A DNA stretch of 64,000 bases from Bradyrhizobium sediminis (GCF_018736105.1 NZ_CP076135.1:4462001-4526000); one strand, 5' to 3'. Positions 17,460 to 26,507 are shown, counted from the first letter of the stretch. Notes: generated by a model not told the origin, from the sequence alone. Program-made: numbers and translations.

Positions 17460-18777
17460 CGAGCGTGTGATCGGTCTTGTCGAAGACGACCAGATCATGG
17501 GTGAAAGCATCGTCCAAAGGCTCGCCCTGGAGGGTGTGACTGTCAAATGGTGGCAGTGCGGACGGGATGCGATAAGGGAAATCCCGGTCAGCAAGCTGGA
17601 GGCGATCGTCTGCGATATCAGATTGCCCGACCTCAACGGAGAAGACGTGTTTCGAGAGTCGGCGCGTTCATCGAACGTGCCCCCGTTCCTTTTCATCACG
17701 GGTCACGGCGACATCGACCAGGCGGTGCGACTGATGCGGGCCGGCGCAGCCGACTATTTCATGAAGCCATTCGAGCTCGACGATTTCCTGATCCGGATCG
17801 GAGAGTTGATGGGTCCGCCTCCGGCGTCAGGAACACATGTTCTCGGATTTGCGCCGAAGATGAAGGAACTGGAACGTCTGCTGACGCGGGTGGCCAGGCT
17901 TAACTCCACGGTGCTGATCGCCGGAGAGACCGGGAGCGGCAAGGAGGTCGCCGCCAGATTTCTCCATGCCATGTCGGCCAGCGACGGCCGCCCATTTATG
18001 GCAGTCAATTGCGCCGCCATTCCGGGCGACCTTCTGGAAAGCGAACTGCTGGGCCACGAAAAAGGAGCGTTCACGGGAGCGTCGCAGCGACACCTCGGCT
18101 ATGCGGAGCGTGCCGGTGAAGGCATCCTGTTCCTGGACGAGATTGGCGAACTCAGATCCGAGCTTCAGGCGAAGCTGTTGCGCCTGATCGAAGACAGATC
18201 GTTCTATCGCGTTGGCGGTGAGCGGCCGATCCCATTCAATGGGCGCCTCGTCGTGGCCACGAACGCAGATCTTCCGAAACTGGTCGAGGCCGGGCGGTTT
18301 CGTGAAGATCTCTACTACCGGATCAACGTCGTATCCGTAAGGATCCCGCCGTTGCGCGAGCGGCAGCAGGACATCCCGTGGCTGATGGAACGCTTCTTCG
18401 CCGAGAGCGCGGGCCGCATGGAAACGTCGTTGAAGGGCATCAGCAGTCTCGCGGAAGAGGCGGCCCTCTCCTATGCGTGGCCGGGCAATATCCGGGAACT
18501 CCGCAACCGCATGGAACGCGCCGTCGCGCTCGGACTTGGACAATGGGTGATGCCCGGCGACATGTTTCCGGAACAAAGCGAGGGGATGGCCACGGCGATG
18601 CAAATGGGATCGCTCGAGGACGTCCGGCAAAGCGCCGAAAAGCGTCACATCATCCGCGCGCTGCTGGCGACCAATGGGGAGGTCGGCGCCGCATCGAAGT
18701 TGCTCGGCATCGGCCGGACCACGCTTTGGGAAAAGATGCGCCGCCTGGGTCTGAACGACGGCGATCCGGATTTGTAA
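17449..18777 (+). CDS. aioR: AioR: sigma-54-dependent response regulator
   Basis: A 442-aa NtrC-type activator. Receiver domain 1-118 has the acidic pair EDD (12-14), phosphoacceptor D56 in CDIRLPDLNG and K106 in FMKPF. The AAA+ domain has Walker A GETGSGKE (159-166), the sigma-54-contacting loop GAFTGA (206-211), the Walker B region GILFLDEIGEL, and RINVVSVRIPPLRER. The C-terminus has a Fis-type helix-turn-helix (AASKLLGIGRTTLWEKMRRLGL). Its target is expected to be the -24/-12 promoter 142 bp past its stop codon, upstream of aioB. Confidence 0.92.
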   Translation: MSHSERVIGLVEDDQIMGESIVQRLALEGVTVKWWQCGRDAIREIPVSKLEAIVCDIRLPDLNGEDVFRESARSSNVPPFLFITGHGDIDQAVRLMRAGAADYFMKPFELDDFLIRIGELMGPPPASGTHVLGFAPKMKELERLLTRVARLNSTVLIAGETGSGKEVAARFLHAMSASDGRPFMAVNCAAIPGDLLESELLGHEKGAFTGASQRHLGYAERAGEGILFLDEIGELRSELQAKLLRLIEDRSFYRVGGERPIPFNGRLVVATNADLPKLVEAGRFREDLYYRINVVSVRIPPLRERQQDIPWLMERFFAESAGRMETSLKGISSLAEEAALSYAWPGNIRELRNRMERAVALGLGQWVMPGDMFPEQSEGMATAMQMGSLEDVRQSAEKRHIIRALLATNGEVGAASKLLGIGRTTLWEKMRRLGLNDGDPDL

Positions 18778-18838
18778 TTTCATGTCGGTCGCGTTGCCGA
18801 CCTGCCTCCGGAATTTCGAACCGACGGCATCGCAATAT

Positions 18839-18854
18839 GTTCGGATTTCCGAAC
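18839..18854. promoter_or_regulatory. Inverted repeat upstream of aioBA, candidate AioR enhancer site
   Basis: A perfect 7-bp inverted repeat, GTTCGGA-TT-TCCGAAC, lies about 65 bp upstream of the -24 element. A related imperfect sequence (CGGAATTTCGAACCG) is just upstream near 18809-18823. The position and symmetry suit a bound activator dimer. I do not recall the published AioR operator well enough to match it. Confidence 0.5.
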
Positions 18855-18918
18855 ATCGGCCCCGCTGTTTTAGCCAGAGTTTTCCGCGGGACATTTGATT
18901 TCCCACATGATTCTGCTT

Positions 18919-18934
18919 TGGCCCGGCTCCTGCA
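18919..18934 (+). promoter_or_regulatory. Sigma-54 (-24/-12) promoter of aioBA
   Basis: TGGCCCGGCTCCTGCA matches the sigma-54 consensus (TGGCACG-N4-TTGCA) with exactly ten bases between the invariant GG and GC. It lies 52 bp upstream of the aioB start and downstream of aioR, the matching activator. Confidence 0.82.
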
Positions 18935-18985
18935 ATGAGGGGTGGGCGTCCATTCGGACACGCCAAAATCCGGGAGCGAAACCAG

Positions 18986-19507
18986 ATGAAAAGGTGCAAC
19001 AACCTTGTCGACGCCGGCCGCCGCCGGTTCCTCAGCGGAGCCGGGCTCGCCGCAGCCGGCGCTGCTGCAACCACCCTTCTTCCCACGGAAGCCAACGCAG
19101 CGCCCACCACGGCGCGGGTGAATTATCCCTCGAACCGGCTGGCGAACGTATCGCAGCTCAAGGTCAATGAGCCGTTCGATGTGTCCTATCCGGACAAGGA
19201 CGCGCCGGGCGTCCTTCTCAAACTCGGGACACGGGTCCCGGGCGGCATCGGCCCCGACGGCGACATCGTCGGCTTCTCGACTGCATGCCCCCACAAGGGA
19301 TTCCCCCTGAGCTACTCGAAGGAGGACAAGACGCTGAGCTGCCCGGGACACTACGGTCGCTACGACTGCGAAAAGGGCGGTCAGCAGATTTGGGGCCACG
19401 CAACGCAGAACCTCGCGCAGTATGAACTTCGCGTGGACGGCAAGGGAGACGTCTACGCCGAAGGCGTCGATGAGCTTCTTTATGGCCGGCTATCCAACGT
19501 ACTTTGA
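18986..19507 (+). CDS. aioB: AioB: arsenite oxidase small Rieske subunit
   Basis: 173 aa. A twin-arginine signal (GRRRFLSGAG, then a hydrophobic stretch ending EANAA) exports the folded subunit and carries its partner. The Rieske [2Fe-2S] ligands are C101/H103 (CPHKGF) and C119/H122 (CPGH). The disulphide cysteines of many Rieske proteins are replaced by F106 and G124, the arrangement reported for the alphaproteobacterial NT-26 enzyme. It accepts electrons from AioA. GGGAG precedes the ATG. aioA starts 12 bp downstream. Confidence 0.93.
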   Translation: MKRCNNLVDAGRRRFLSGAGLAAAGAAATTLLPTEANAAPTTARVNYPSNRLANVSQLKVNEPFDVSYPDKDAPGVLLKLGTRVPGGIGPDGDIVGFSTACPHKGFPLSYSKEDKTLSCPGHYGRYDCEKGGQQIWGHATQNLAQYELRVDGKGDVYAEGVDELLYGRLSNVL

Positions 19508-19519
19508 CGGGAGGACTCC

Positions 19520-22048
19520 ATGACCCACAAGCGACAGACTGATCGCCTGCCGATCGTCCCGGCGGATGCGAAGGAGCACAACGTCACGTGCCACTATTGT
19601 ATCGTCGGCTGCGGCTACAAGGCCTACACATGGCCGATCAACAAGCAGGGCGGATTTGACGCGAAGTCAAACAAGTTCGGTATCGACCTATCGAAGCAGC
19701 AAGCTGCGGAAACCGCCGCCTGGTATTCGCCGTCGATGTACAATGTGGTCAAGCAGAATGGCCAGGACGTCCAGCTCGTCATCAAACCGGACGTCAACTG
19801 CGTCGTAAACTCGGGCCTCGGCTCGATCCGCGGCGCCCGGATGGCCGAGAACCACACTTCGCAACAGCGCGGCACCCAACTACAGCGACTTACCGACCCG
19901 ATGGTGTGGCGCTACGGTTCGATGCAGCCGACGAGCTGGGATGACGCGCTGGACCTGGTTTCGCGCGTGACTTCGGCGGTCATCAACGAGCAGGGCGAGG
20001 ATGGACTTTTCGTATCGATGTTCGATCACGGTGGTTCTGCCGGCGGCTACGAAAACACCTGGGGCACCGGAAAGCTCTACTTCGGCGCGATGAAGATCAA
20101 GAACGTCCGCATCCATAACCGTCCGGCCTATAATTCGGAGGTTCATGGCACGCGTGACATGGGCGTCGGCGAACTCAACAACTGCTACGAGGACGCTGAA
20201 CTGGCCGACACGATCGTCGCCATCGGCACCAATCCGCTCGAGACCCAGACCAATTACTTCCTGAATCACTGGGTGCCGAATTTGCGCGGCACGTCGCTTG
20301 AGAAGAAAAAGAAGGAATTTCCCGGCGAAGCCGTCGAGGCCGGCCGCATCATCATCATCGATCCGCGGAGGACGGTGACCGTTGCCGCCTGCGAGGCGGA
20401 AGCGGGCAAGGACAAGGTGCTGCACCTCGCGCTCGAACCGGGCACGGACCTGGTTCTGTTCAATGCGCTGCTGACTTACATCGCCGACAAGGGATGGGTC
20501 GACAAGGCATTCATCACAGCCAGCACGCTGGCTGCCGAGCAAGGGGCGGCATTGATCTCGCGGCCAGGCGGCGCCCCCAACGATCAGCCCCTCACCGACT
20601 TTGCCGCGGCCCTGGCGGCCAACCGGACCTCAATTGCCGATGCGGTGCGGATTACCGGCCTCAAGGGCGAGGACATCGTCAAGGCGGCCCAGTGGATCGC
20701 CGAGCCGAAGTCCGGCAACAAACGCCGGCGCACGATGTTCGGATATGAAAAGGGCATCATCTGGGGCAACGACAATTACCGCACCAACGGCGCGATTGTG
20801 AACCTGGCGCTTGCGACCGGCAATGTCGGGCGCCCTGGCGGCGGCGCTGTCCGGCTCGGAGGCCATCAGGAGGGCTACTCACGCCCCTCCGACGCTCACG
20901 TCGGGCGCCCCGCTGCCTATGTCGACAAGCTCCTGATCGAGGGTCGCGGCGGCGTCCATCACATCTGGGCCTGCGATCACTACAAGACGACATTGAACGC
21001 CCTCAAGCTCAAGCAAATCTACAAGCGGCGCACGGATATGGTAAAGGATGCCATGAACACCGTGCCTTGGGGCGACCGCAAGGCCATGGTCGACGCCATC
21101 ATGGTGGCGGTCAGGCAAGGCGGGTTGTTCTCGGTCGATGTCGACATCGTGCCGACGCAGATCGGCCAGGCTTCCCATGTCTGGCTGCCCGCGGCGGTGT
21201 CGGGCGAAATGAACCTGACATCCATGAATGGCGAGCGGCGCATGCGGCTCACCGAGCGTTACATGGACCCGCCGGGGAACGCGCTGCCCGACTGCCTGAT
21301 CGCCGCACGTCTCGCCAACAACATGGAGCGTGTTCTCCGCGAGCAGGGCAAGGCCGCCTATGCCGACCAGTTCAAGGGCTTCGACTGGAAAACGGAGGAG
21401 GACGCCTTCAAGGACGGCTATGCCAAACACGAGAAAGGCGGCGAGCACGTCAGCTATGCCAGGCTGAAAGCAATGGGCAACAATGGCTTCCAGGAACCTG
21501 CAACCGCGTTCGCAGACCAGAAGATCGTCGGAACGAAGCGTCTCTATACCGACGGCAAGTTCTCGACCAAGGACGGCAAAGCCTTCTTCATGGCGACGCC
21601 GTGGCGCGGCCTGCAGGCGCCAGGCAAGGCCGAGCAGAAGGCCAAATACAAATTCCTCGTCAATAACGGACGGACCAACCTGGTCTGGCAAAACGCATTC
21701 ATGGATCAATACAACGACTTCGTGATGGATCGGATGCCCTATCCCTTCATCGAAATGAACCCCGAGGACATGAAGGCGCTGAATGTGGCCGCCGGAGATA
21801 TCGTCGAAATCTTCAACGACTCCGGCTCAACGCAAGCCATGGCGCAGCCCACGCCTTCGGCAAAACGGAACCAGACTTTCATGCTCTTCGCGTTCCCGAC
21901 CGGCGTCCAGGGCAACGTCGTCAACGCGGGTGTGAACGAGTTGATCATTCCAAATTACAAGCAGACCTGGGCCGATATCCGAAAAATCGCCTCGGCGTCG
22001 GAGACGACAAAACGGGTATCTTTCAAGTCGCCTGAATACAAGGTCTGA
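19520..22048 (+). CDS. aioA: AioA: arsenite oxidase large molybdopterin subunit
   Basis: An 842-aa periplasmic catalytic subunit that oxidises arsenite to arsenate at a bis-MGD molybdenum centre. The N-terminus has NVTCHYCIVGCGYKAYTWP with C24, C27 and C31 in the C-x2-C-x3-C spacing for the [3Fe-4S] cluster. Further AioA-like segments are SGLGSIRGARMAENHTSQQRGTQLQRLTDP, HNRPAYNSEVHGTRDMGVGELNNCYEDAELADTIV and LVNNGRTNLVWQNAFMDQYNDFV. It lacks its own signal peptide, as expected if exported with AioB. Length matches the family (about 820-850). GGGAGG precedes the ATG. Confidence 0.95.
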   Translation: MTHKRQTDRLPIVPADAKEHNVTCHYCIVGCGYKAYTWPINKQGGFDAKSNKFGIDLSKQQAAETAAWYSPSMYNVVKQNGQDVQLVIKPDVNCVVNSGLGSIRGARMAENHTSQQRGTQLQRLTDPMVWRYGSMQPTSWDDALDLVSRVTSAVINEQGEDGLFVSMFDHGGSAGGYENTWGTGKLYFGAMKIKNVRIHNRPAYNSEVHGTRDMGVGELNNCYEDAELADTIVAIGTNPLETQTNYFLNHWVPNLRGTSLEKKKKEFPGEAVEAGRIIIIDPRRTVTVAACEAEAGKDKVLHLALEPGTDLVLFNALLTYIADKGWVDKAFITASTLAAEQGAALISRPGGAPNDQPLTDFAAALAANRTSIADAVRITGLKGEDIVKAAQWIAEPKSGNKRRRTMFGYEKGIIWGNDNYRTNGAIVNLALATGNVGRPGGGAVRLGGHQEGYSRPSDAHVGRPAAYVDKLLIEGRGGVHHIWACDHYKTTLNALKLKQIYKRRTDMVKDAMNTVPWGDRKAMVDAIMVAVRQGGLFSVDVDIVPTQIGQASHVWLPAAVSGEMNLTSMNGERRMRLTERYMDPPGNALPDCLIAARLANNMERVLREQGKAAYADQFKGFDWKTEEDAFKDGYAKHEKGGEHVSYARLKAMGNNGFQEPATAFADQKIVGTKRLYTDGKFSTKDGKAFFMATPWRGLQAPGKAEQKAKYKFLVNNGRTNLVWQNAFMDQYNDFVMDRMPYPFIEMNPEDMKALNVAAGDIVEIFNDSGSTQAMAQPTPSAKRNQTFMLFAFPTGVQGNVVNAGVNELIIPNYKQTWADIRKIASASETTKRVSFKSPEYKV

Positions 22049-22173
22049 TCTCTCGGGCGAGATCCTCCGGGCGGCAACGGCCGCCCGGCGGTGTCTGAAA
22101 ACAGGCCGCCCATTTGCGCGAAGATTCGCCCGCCGTAACATGGATCAAACCGCCAGTCCCAAAGGCATTTGAA

Positions 22174-22755
22174 ATGAACCACGCGCCCGACCCGCCCCCG
22201 ATCCTGGCAATCGTCTATTCAGACGGCCTCGCGGCCGATCGATTCATTTCTGATCTCGGTTACAGGATCCGTGACGCGGGTATCGCGGTGGCGGGTATCG
22301 TTCAGCACAATAAATTCATCCGCGACCGGGCCAAGTGCAACATGGAGGTTGAGGAACTCGGCTCGGAAACCGTCCTGCAACTTTCTGAAGATCGCGGAAA
22401 GGAAGCACGAGGTTGCCGGTTGGATCGGGGGGCCCTGTCCGAAGCCGCCGCCCTGCTCTCCGCATCGCTCGGAAACGGGCCGGAAATTGTGATCCTCAAC
22501 AAATTCGGCAAGCTCGAGGCCGAGGGCCGAGGGTTGCGTGATGCGCTCGCCGACGCCGTGCAACTCGGCGTGCCAATCGTCGTCGGCGTTCCCTACCGCA
22601 ACATTGAACAATGGCGCATCTTTGCTGAAGGCCTCGCCGAGGAATGCCCAATCGATTGCTCCCGGCTGCATGAATGGCTCTCGCGGCACGGAATTGACGT
22701 GGATCGGGAGGCTATCGGCACTGTGGCCACGGCGAATACCGCGAGTATCGATTGA
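22174..22755 (+). CDS. DUF2478 protein downstream of arsenite oxidase
   Basis: A 193-aa soluble protein: PPPILAIVYSDGLAADRFISDLGYRIRDAGIAVAGIVQHN, CNMEVEELGSETVLQLSEDRG, CRLDRGALSEAAALL, and GPEIVILNKFGKLEAEGRGLRDALADAVQLGVPIVVGVP. This is the DUF2478 pattern, an NTPase-like fold without a clear P-loop, often found beside molybdenum uptake or molybdoenzyme genes. Its position 125 bp after aioA suggests a role in cofactor supply or enzyme maturation (inference). I chose the ATG at 22174; an upstream reading from 22114 is unsupported. Confidence 0.8.
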   Translation: MNHAPDPPPILAIVYSDGLAADRFISDLGYRIRDAGIAVAGIVQHNKFIRDRAKCNMEVEELGSETVLQLSEDRGKEARGCRLDRGALSEAAALLSASLGNGPEIVILNKFGKLEAEGRGLRDALADAVQLGVPIVVGVPYRNIEQWRIFAEGLAEECPIDCSRLHEWLSRHGIDVDREAIGTVATANTASID

Positions 22756-22942
22756 GCGAGAACGCATGTGTCGTCGACTACGTCCCGTCGTCGGCCCGAC
22801 GCGTGGCGAGGAATTGACACCGCTGCCGGCGACGTAACGCCGCAGCTCCGCCCACAGGCGTCACGCCGGCTTCATGGAACCGTCAGCGTGCCGTAACGCC
22901 CGTTCCGCAAAACACCGCATGGTCAACTGAAGGAGACTAACC

Positions 22943-24298
22943 ATGCGGATGTCATTGCTTTGCTCCGTTGCATCGATTCTTCTGGCTACTGGCGCCGCCT
23001 TCGCGCAAGGCGAAGGCGAGTTTCCCGCAACCCTGAAGGGGCATGCGGTGCTGCCGGCGCAGTCCTTCGTCGAAGCGCCCACCGACGCGCCTGACGATCT
23101 CAAGACCGCGGGCAAATACACCACCGGCCGCAGGGTCGATGCCATCGGCAGCGTGATGGGGAAATCCTACGAGCGGCCGACCGGCGTGTCGCTGCCATTC
23201 AAGGGCCAGCCGCTGCAGGGCCATTCCGGCATCAAGGTGATGCCCGACGGTTCGTTCTGGGTGCTCACCGACAACGGCATGGGCTCGCGTTACAACTCGC
23301 CGGATTCCATGCTGTACCTGAACCGGCACAAGATCGACTGGGCGACCGGCAAGATCGACCGCCAGGAAACCGTGTTCCTGCACGATCCCGACAGGAAGGT
23401 GCCGTTCCGCATCCTGCATGAGAGCACCGCCAAGCGCTATCTCACCGGCGCCGACTTCGACACCGAAGGCTTTCAGATCGTCGGCGACACCTTCTGGATC
23501 GGCGACGAGTTCGGCCCCTACATCCTGAAGGCCGACAAGAGCGGCAAGGTGCTGGCGGTGTTCGAAACCGTGGCCGACGGCAAGCCGGTGCGCTCGCCGG
23601 ACCATTGGTCGGTGCAGTCGCCGGGCGCCCCGGGCGCAAGCTACACCACCGTCAATCTGCGCCGCTCCAAGGGCTATGAAGGCTTTGGCGGATCGAAGGA
23701 CGGCAAGTTCCTCTTCGGCCTGCTGGAAGGCCCGCTGTGGGACGCCGAAAAGAAGGATTGGGAAAAGGTTGACGGCAAGGAAGCCGCGCGGATCCTCGAA
23801 TTCGACGTCGCGGCGGAAAAGTTCACCGGACGCTACTGGCATTACGTGTTCGAGCACAACGGCCATGCGATCGGCGACTTCAACATGATCGACGCATCGA
23901 GCGGCCTGATCATCGAACGCGACAACGGCGAAGGCACCGCGGACAAGGCCTGCCCGCAAGGGACCCGCGGCGACAACTGCTTCCCGGACCTTGCCAAGTT
24001 CAAGCGCATCTACAAGATCGAACTCACCGACGCCAACGTTGGCAAGCCGGTGCGCAAGATCGCCTATATCGACCTGATGAAGATCAGGGATCCCGACAAG
24101 AAGGCGAAGAAGCCGCTCAACGACGGCGCGCTGACGTTCCCGTTCTTCACCATCGAGAACGTCGACCGCGTCGACGAGACCCATATCATCGTGGGCAACG
24201 ACAACAACCTGCCGTTCTCCTCGAGCCGCGATCCCAACAAGGCCGACGACAACGAGTTCGTGCTGCTGGAAGTCGGTGAGTTCCTGAAAGCGAAGTGA
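22943..24298 (+). CDS. Exported esterase-like phytase-family protein
   Basis: 451 aa with a signal peptide (MRMSLLCSVASILLATGAAFAQG). The body matches the esterase-like activity of phytase family (PF13449 type): SGIKVMPDGSFWVLTDNGMGSRYNSPDSMLYL, GADFDTEGFQIVGDTFWIGDEFGPYIL, GYEGFGGSKDGKFLFGLLEGPL and the C-terminal NVDRVDETHIIVGNDNNLPFSSSR. This is probably a beta-propeller periplasmic hydrolase; the substrate is unproven. AAGGAG precedes the ATG. It is convergent with the MuiA-like gene, with a hairpin between them. Confidence 0.85.
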   Translation: MRMSLLCSVASILLATGAAFAQGEGEFPATLKGHAVLPAQSFVEAPTDAPDDLKTAGKYTTGRRVDAIGSVMGKSYERPTGVSLPFKGQPLQGHSGIKVMPDGSFWVLTDNGMGSRYNSPDSMLYLNRHKIDWATGKIDRQETVFLHDPDRKVPFRILHESTAKRYLTGADFDTEGFQIVGDTFWIGDEFGPYILKADKSGKVLAVFETVADGKPVRSPDHWSVQSPGAPGASYTTVNLRRSKGYEGFGGSKDGKFLFGLLEGPLWDAEKKDWEKVDGKEAARILEFDVAAEKFTGRYWHYVFEHNGHAIGDFNMIDASSGLIIERDNGEGTADKACPQGTRGDNCFPDLAKFKRIYKIELTDANVGKPVRKIAYIDLMKIRDPDKKAKKPLNDGALTFPFFTIENVDRVDETHIIVGNDNNLPFSSSRDPNKADDNEFVLLEVGEFLKAK

Positions 24299-24331
24299 GA
24301 CGCGGCTTCCGTGGCTTCATCGCAAATTCAT

Positions 24332-24360
24332 GTCATGCCCCGCCTGAAGCGGGGCATGAC
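24332..24360. terminator. Hairpin between convergent genes
   Basis: A perfect 12-bp stem, GTCATGCCCCGC and GCGGGGCATGAC, around a 5-base loop, located between the convergent esterase and MuiA-family genes. No T-run follows. It also resembles a common GTCAT...ATGAC interspersed element, so the terminator role is inferred from position. Confidence 0.55.
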
Positions 24361-24377
24361 GGCGTTGTCGCGCCGTC

Positions 24378-26033
24378 TCACCCCGACGGGGTCATGACGA
24401 CGCCCTTGTCCTTGGGCCAGCGCACGCGCCAGGCGAACGCGATGTCTTTCGCCTCGCCGGGCTTCGCTTCGTAAGCCCATTCGAGCACGCCGCGCTTGTC
24501 GCGTACATTGGTCGCGGTCGGCGGGGTCGTCGAGGGCAGCATTTCGACCTGGATCTCCTCGTTTTCGCTCACCGGCAACTGATCCTCGATCGCGATCCGG
24601 ATCGGGAAGTCGTGTCCGTTGCGCACGCTGGTCTTGAAGCTGCGCTCGTCGGTCTTCGACGTCGTCACGATCAGGCCGGCCGAGCCCTCGTTGCGCCTGA
24701 CCACGGAGCGTTCGATCTTGACCTTGTCGTCGGCGCCGAAGCCGAGCCGCACCGTTTCGTCCTTGCTTGCGGCGGCCATTTGACCGCGGCCGACGAACAC
24801 GCCGTCGCGATAAATCGCCACGCGCCCCGGCAGCAGCGGCGCGTCCTCGCCTTGCTTGAAGCTGGCCTCGAGAAACGCCGTGGGATCCCTGACCGGCACC
24901 GAACGCACCGCGAGAACCGGCGTAATGCTGGCGGTCGACACCCGCAGGCTCTTGGCGCCTTCATTGGCGCCCAGGCTGACGCGGCCGGGAATCCTGAACG
25001 TCACCTGAAAGCCGCCGACTTCCGCCGTCGCCTGCTGCTCTTCGGCGGCTTTTGCGCGCGCTTCGGCCGCCTGGGGCGCCGGCATCGCGCGCGGCCTGGC
25101 CATATCCGAGGAGACGCTGCCCGCGGCCAGCGGGCGTGGCACTTGCGGATACTGCACGATCAGCGAACCCAGCTCGGGCGCACTGCCGCCGCGCGCGGTC
25201 CGCACCGTCGAGACGGCCAGCGCGACGTTCGACCAATCCTCTCCCGTGGTCTGGGTGATCTCGGCGCGGCGCACCAGCTCGAGCGCGGGCTTGCGGTCCT
25301 TTGCGCCGGTGTCGAGCCGGGCGTCGTAGATCGGCGCCCAGCGCGCGTTGCGCACGGCGTAGGTCACCCGCAGCATCGCCCTGGTCGCAGCGGCGGTAGC
25401 GACATCGATCCGGACCTCGAGCTTGCTCGGCGGCTTGGCCGCACGGTCGGATTCGAGCCGGGCGATCTCGCGGTCGATGTCGCGCTGCTTGCGTTCGGCG
25501 TCGCGGATCGCGGTGTCCGCGCTGGCGACTTCCTCCGCGACCGCCGCAAAGGCGGCGCGCCACTCGGAAATCGGACGCGCCTCACCCTTCTCGCCGAGCC
25601 CGGCGGGAGAGGCCTCCGCAAAGCGCTCGGCAAATTTGCGGCGCGCGGCGGCCGCATTGATCGCACCTGCGAGGTTGGCGCGCTCGTCCTTGAGCGCTTC
25701 GATGCGCTTGTCGAGTTCCGGCAGATTGACCGGCGGCGCCGCGCGCGGCGGCCTGGTGTCGATGGCGCCGATCGTAAGCTTCGCGCCGGCTTCACCCTCG
25801 ACCCGCAGCGAGGACGGATCCAGCGTTAGCGGAAAATCCTTCGCCACCAGGGTGTGGTCGCCGGCCGGCATATCCAGCGTCATGACGCGCATGATGCTGG
25901 CGCCGTCGGGATAGACCGTGACGGCATCGACGGCAGAGCTGGCGTCGATATCGGCCGCCCTCGCCTCCATGGCGGCAAAGGCCGTAACCGCGACCAGGCT
26001 GGTCGTGACGAGGATGTTGGCAATCGTTGGCAT
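24378..26033 (-). CDS. MuiA-family (DUF4139/DUF4140) exported protein
   Basis: 551 aa with an N-terminal signal peptide (ends near MEARAADID). The DUF4140 domain (about 30-130) has VDAVTVYPDGASIMRVMTLDMPAGDHTLVAKDFPLTLDPSSLRVEG. A helical coiled-coil-rich segment (about 90-200) is followed by the DUF4139 domain with VTYAVRNARWAPIYDARLDTG, EITQTTGEDWSNVALAVSTV and a C-terminal VEMLPSTTPPTATNVRDKRGVLEWAYEAKPGEAKDIAFAWRVRWPKD. Named after a mucoidy inhibitor, the biochemical function is unknown. The ATG at 26033 is preferred since the longer reading precedes the signal peptide. Confidence 0.88.
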   Translation of the reverse strand: MPTIANILVTTSLVAVTAFAAMEARAADIDASSAVDAVTVYPDGASIMRVMTLDMPAGDHTLVAKDFPLTLDPSSLRVEGEAGAKLTIGAIDTRPPRAAPPVNLPELDKRIEALKDERANLAGAINAAAARRKFAERFAEASPAGLGEKGEARPISEWRAAFAAVAEEVASADTAIRDAERKQRDIDREIARLESDRAAKPPSKLEVRIDVATAAATRAMLRVTYAVRNARWAPIYDARLDTGAKDRKPALELVRRAEITQTTGEDWSNVALAVSTVRTARGGSAPELGSLIVQYPQVPRPLAAGSVSSDMARPRAMPAPQAAEARAKAAEEQQATAEVGGFQVTFRIPGRVSLGANEGAKSLRVSTASITPVLAVRSVPVRDPTAFLEASFKQGEDAPLLPGRVAIYRDGVFVGRGQMAAASKDETVRLGFGADDKVKIERSVVRRNEGSAGLIVTTSKTDERSFKTSVRNGHDFPIRIAIEDQLPVSENEEIQVEMLPSTTPPTATNVRDKRGVLEWAYEAKPGEAKDIAFAWRVRWPKDKGVVMTPSG

Positions 26034-26507
26034 GAATTCCCTCCCGCAAATCTGGCGCGCGACCACCCTGCCCCTGTCCAGCGGCGCCGGACGGGTCGAG
26101 GTCACATCACCGCATGTGATGAGACGCGGCGACGAAGGAACCGGTTCGATTGAGGTAACCGTAAGGCGGCGTCGGGGCGGCGTCAGGGCCAGAGGATGCG
26201 GTTCGCGCTTTCCGAAGAATTTCTGCAGCGCAGTGGGACGGCCTGCCGAGATGACCGAGCCCGTCGAAAGCATTAGCACCGATGATCCGGCACCTACCCC
26301 GATGCGCATTCGTCATGGCGCCGTTCGATGCTAGGCTTCTTTTCTCCAAGAGACGATAAATTTTCTCTCCATCAACTCAGCTTCGGCGAACAGCCCCCCA
26401 CCGAAAGCGCCCCGGCCACAGTCCCCCCTGTCACCGGGGCGTCTGTTTGCGATCAGTCCGGCCATTTCCAACGGCTGCAAACCTGAAGAGACAGCATGAA
26501 TTCACCT
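26034..26507. other. Intergenic region, no gene recognised
   Basis: 474 bp between the MuiA-family gene start and the LuxR-type regulator end. Short open frames on both strands show no recognisable protein. The stretch around 26340-26400 is comparatively A/T- and pyrimidine-rich. Confidence 0.6.

Noticed and set aside
19520..22048. AioA could be another molybdopterin enzyme (formate dehydrogenase, nitrate reductase or Arx)
   Set aside because: The C-x2-C-x3-C [3Fe-4S] spacing, an adjacent twin-arginine Rieske subunit and the upstream aioXSR genes fit arsenite oxidase and not the others.
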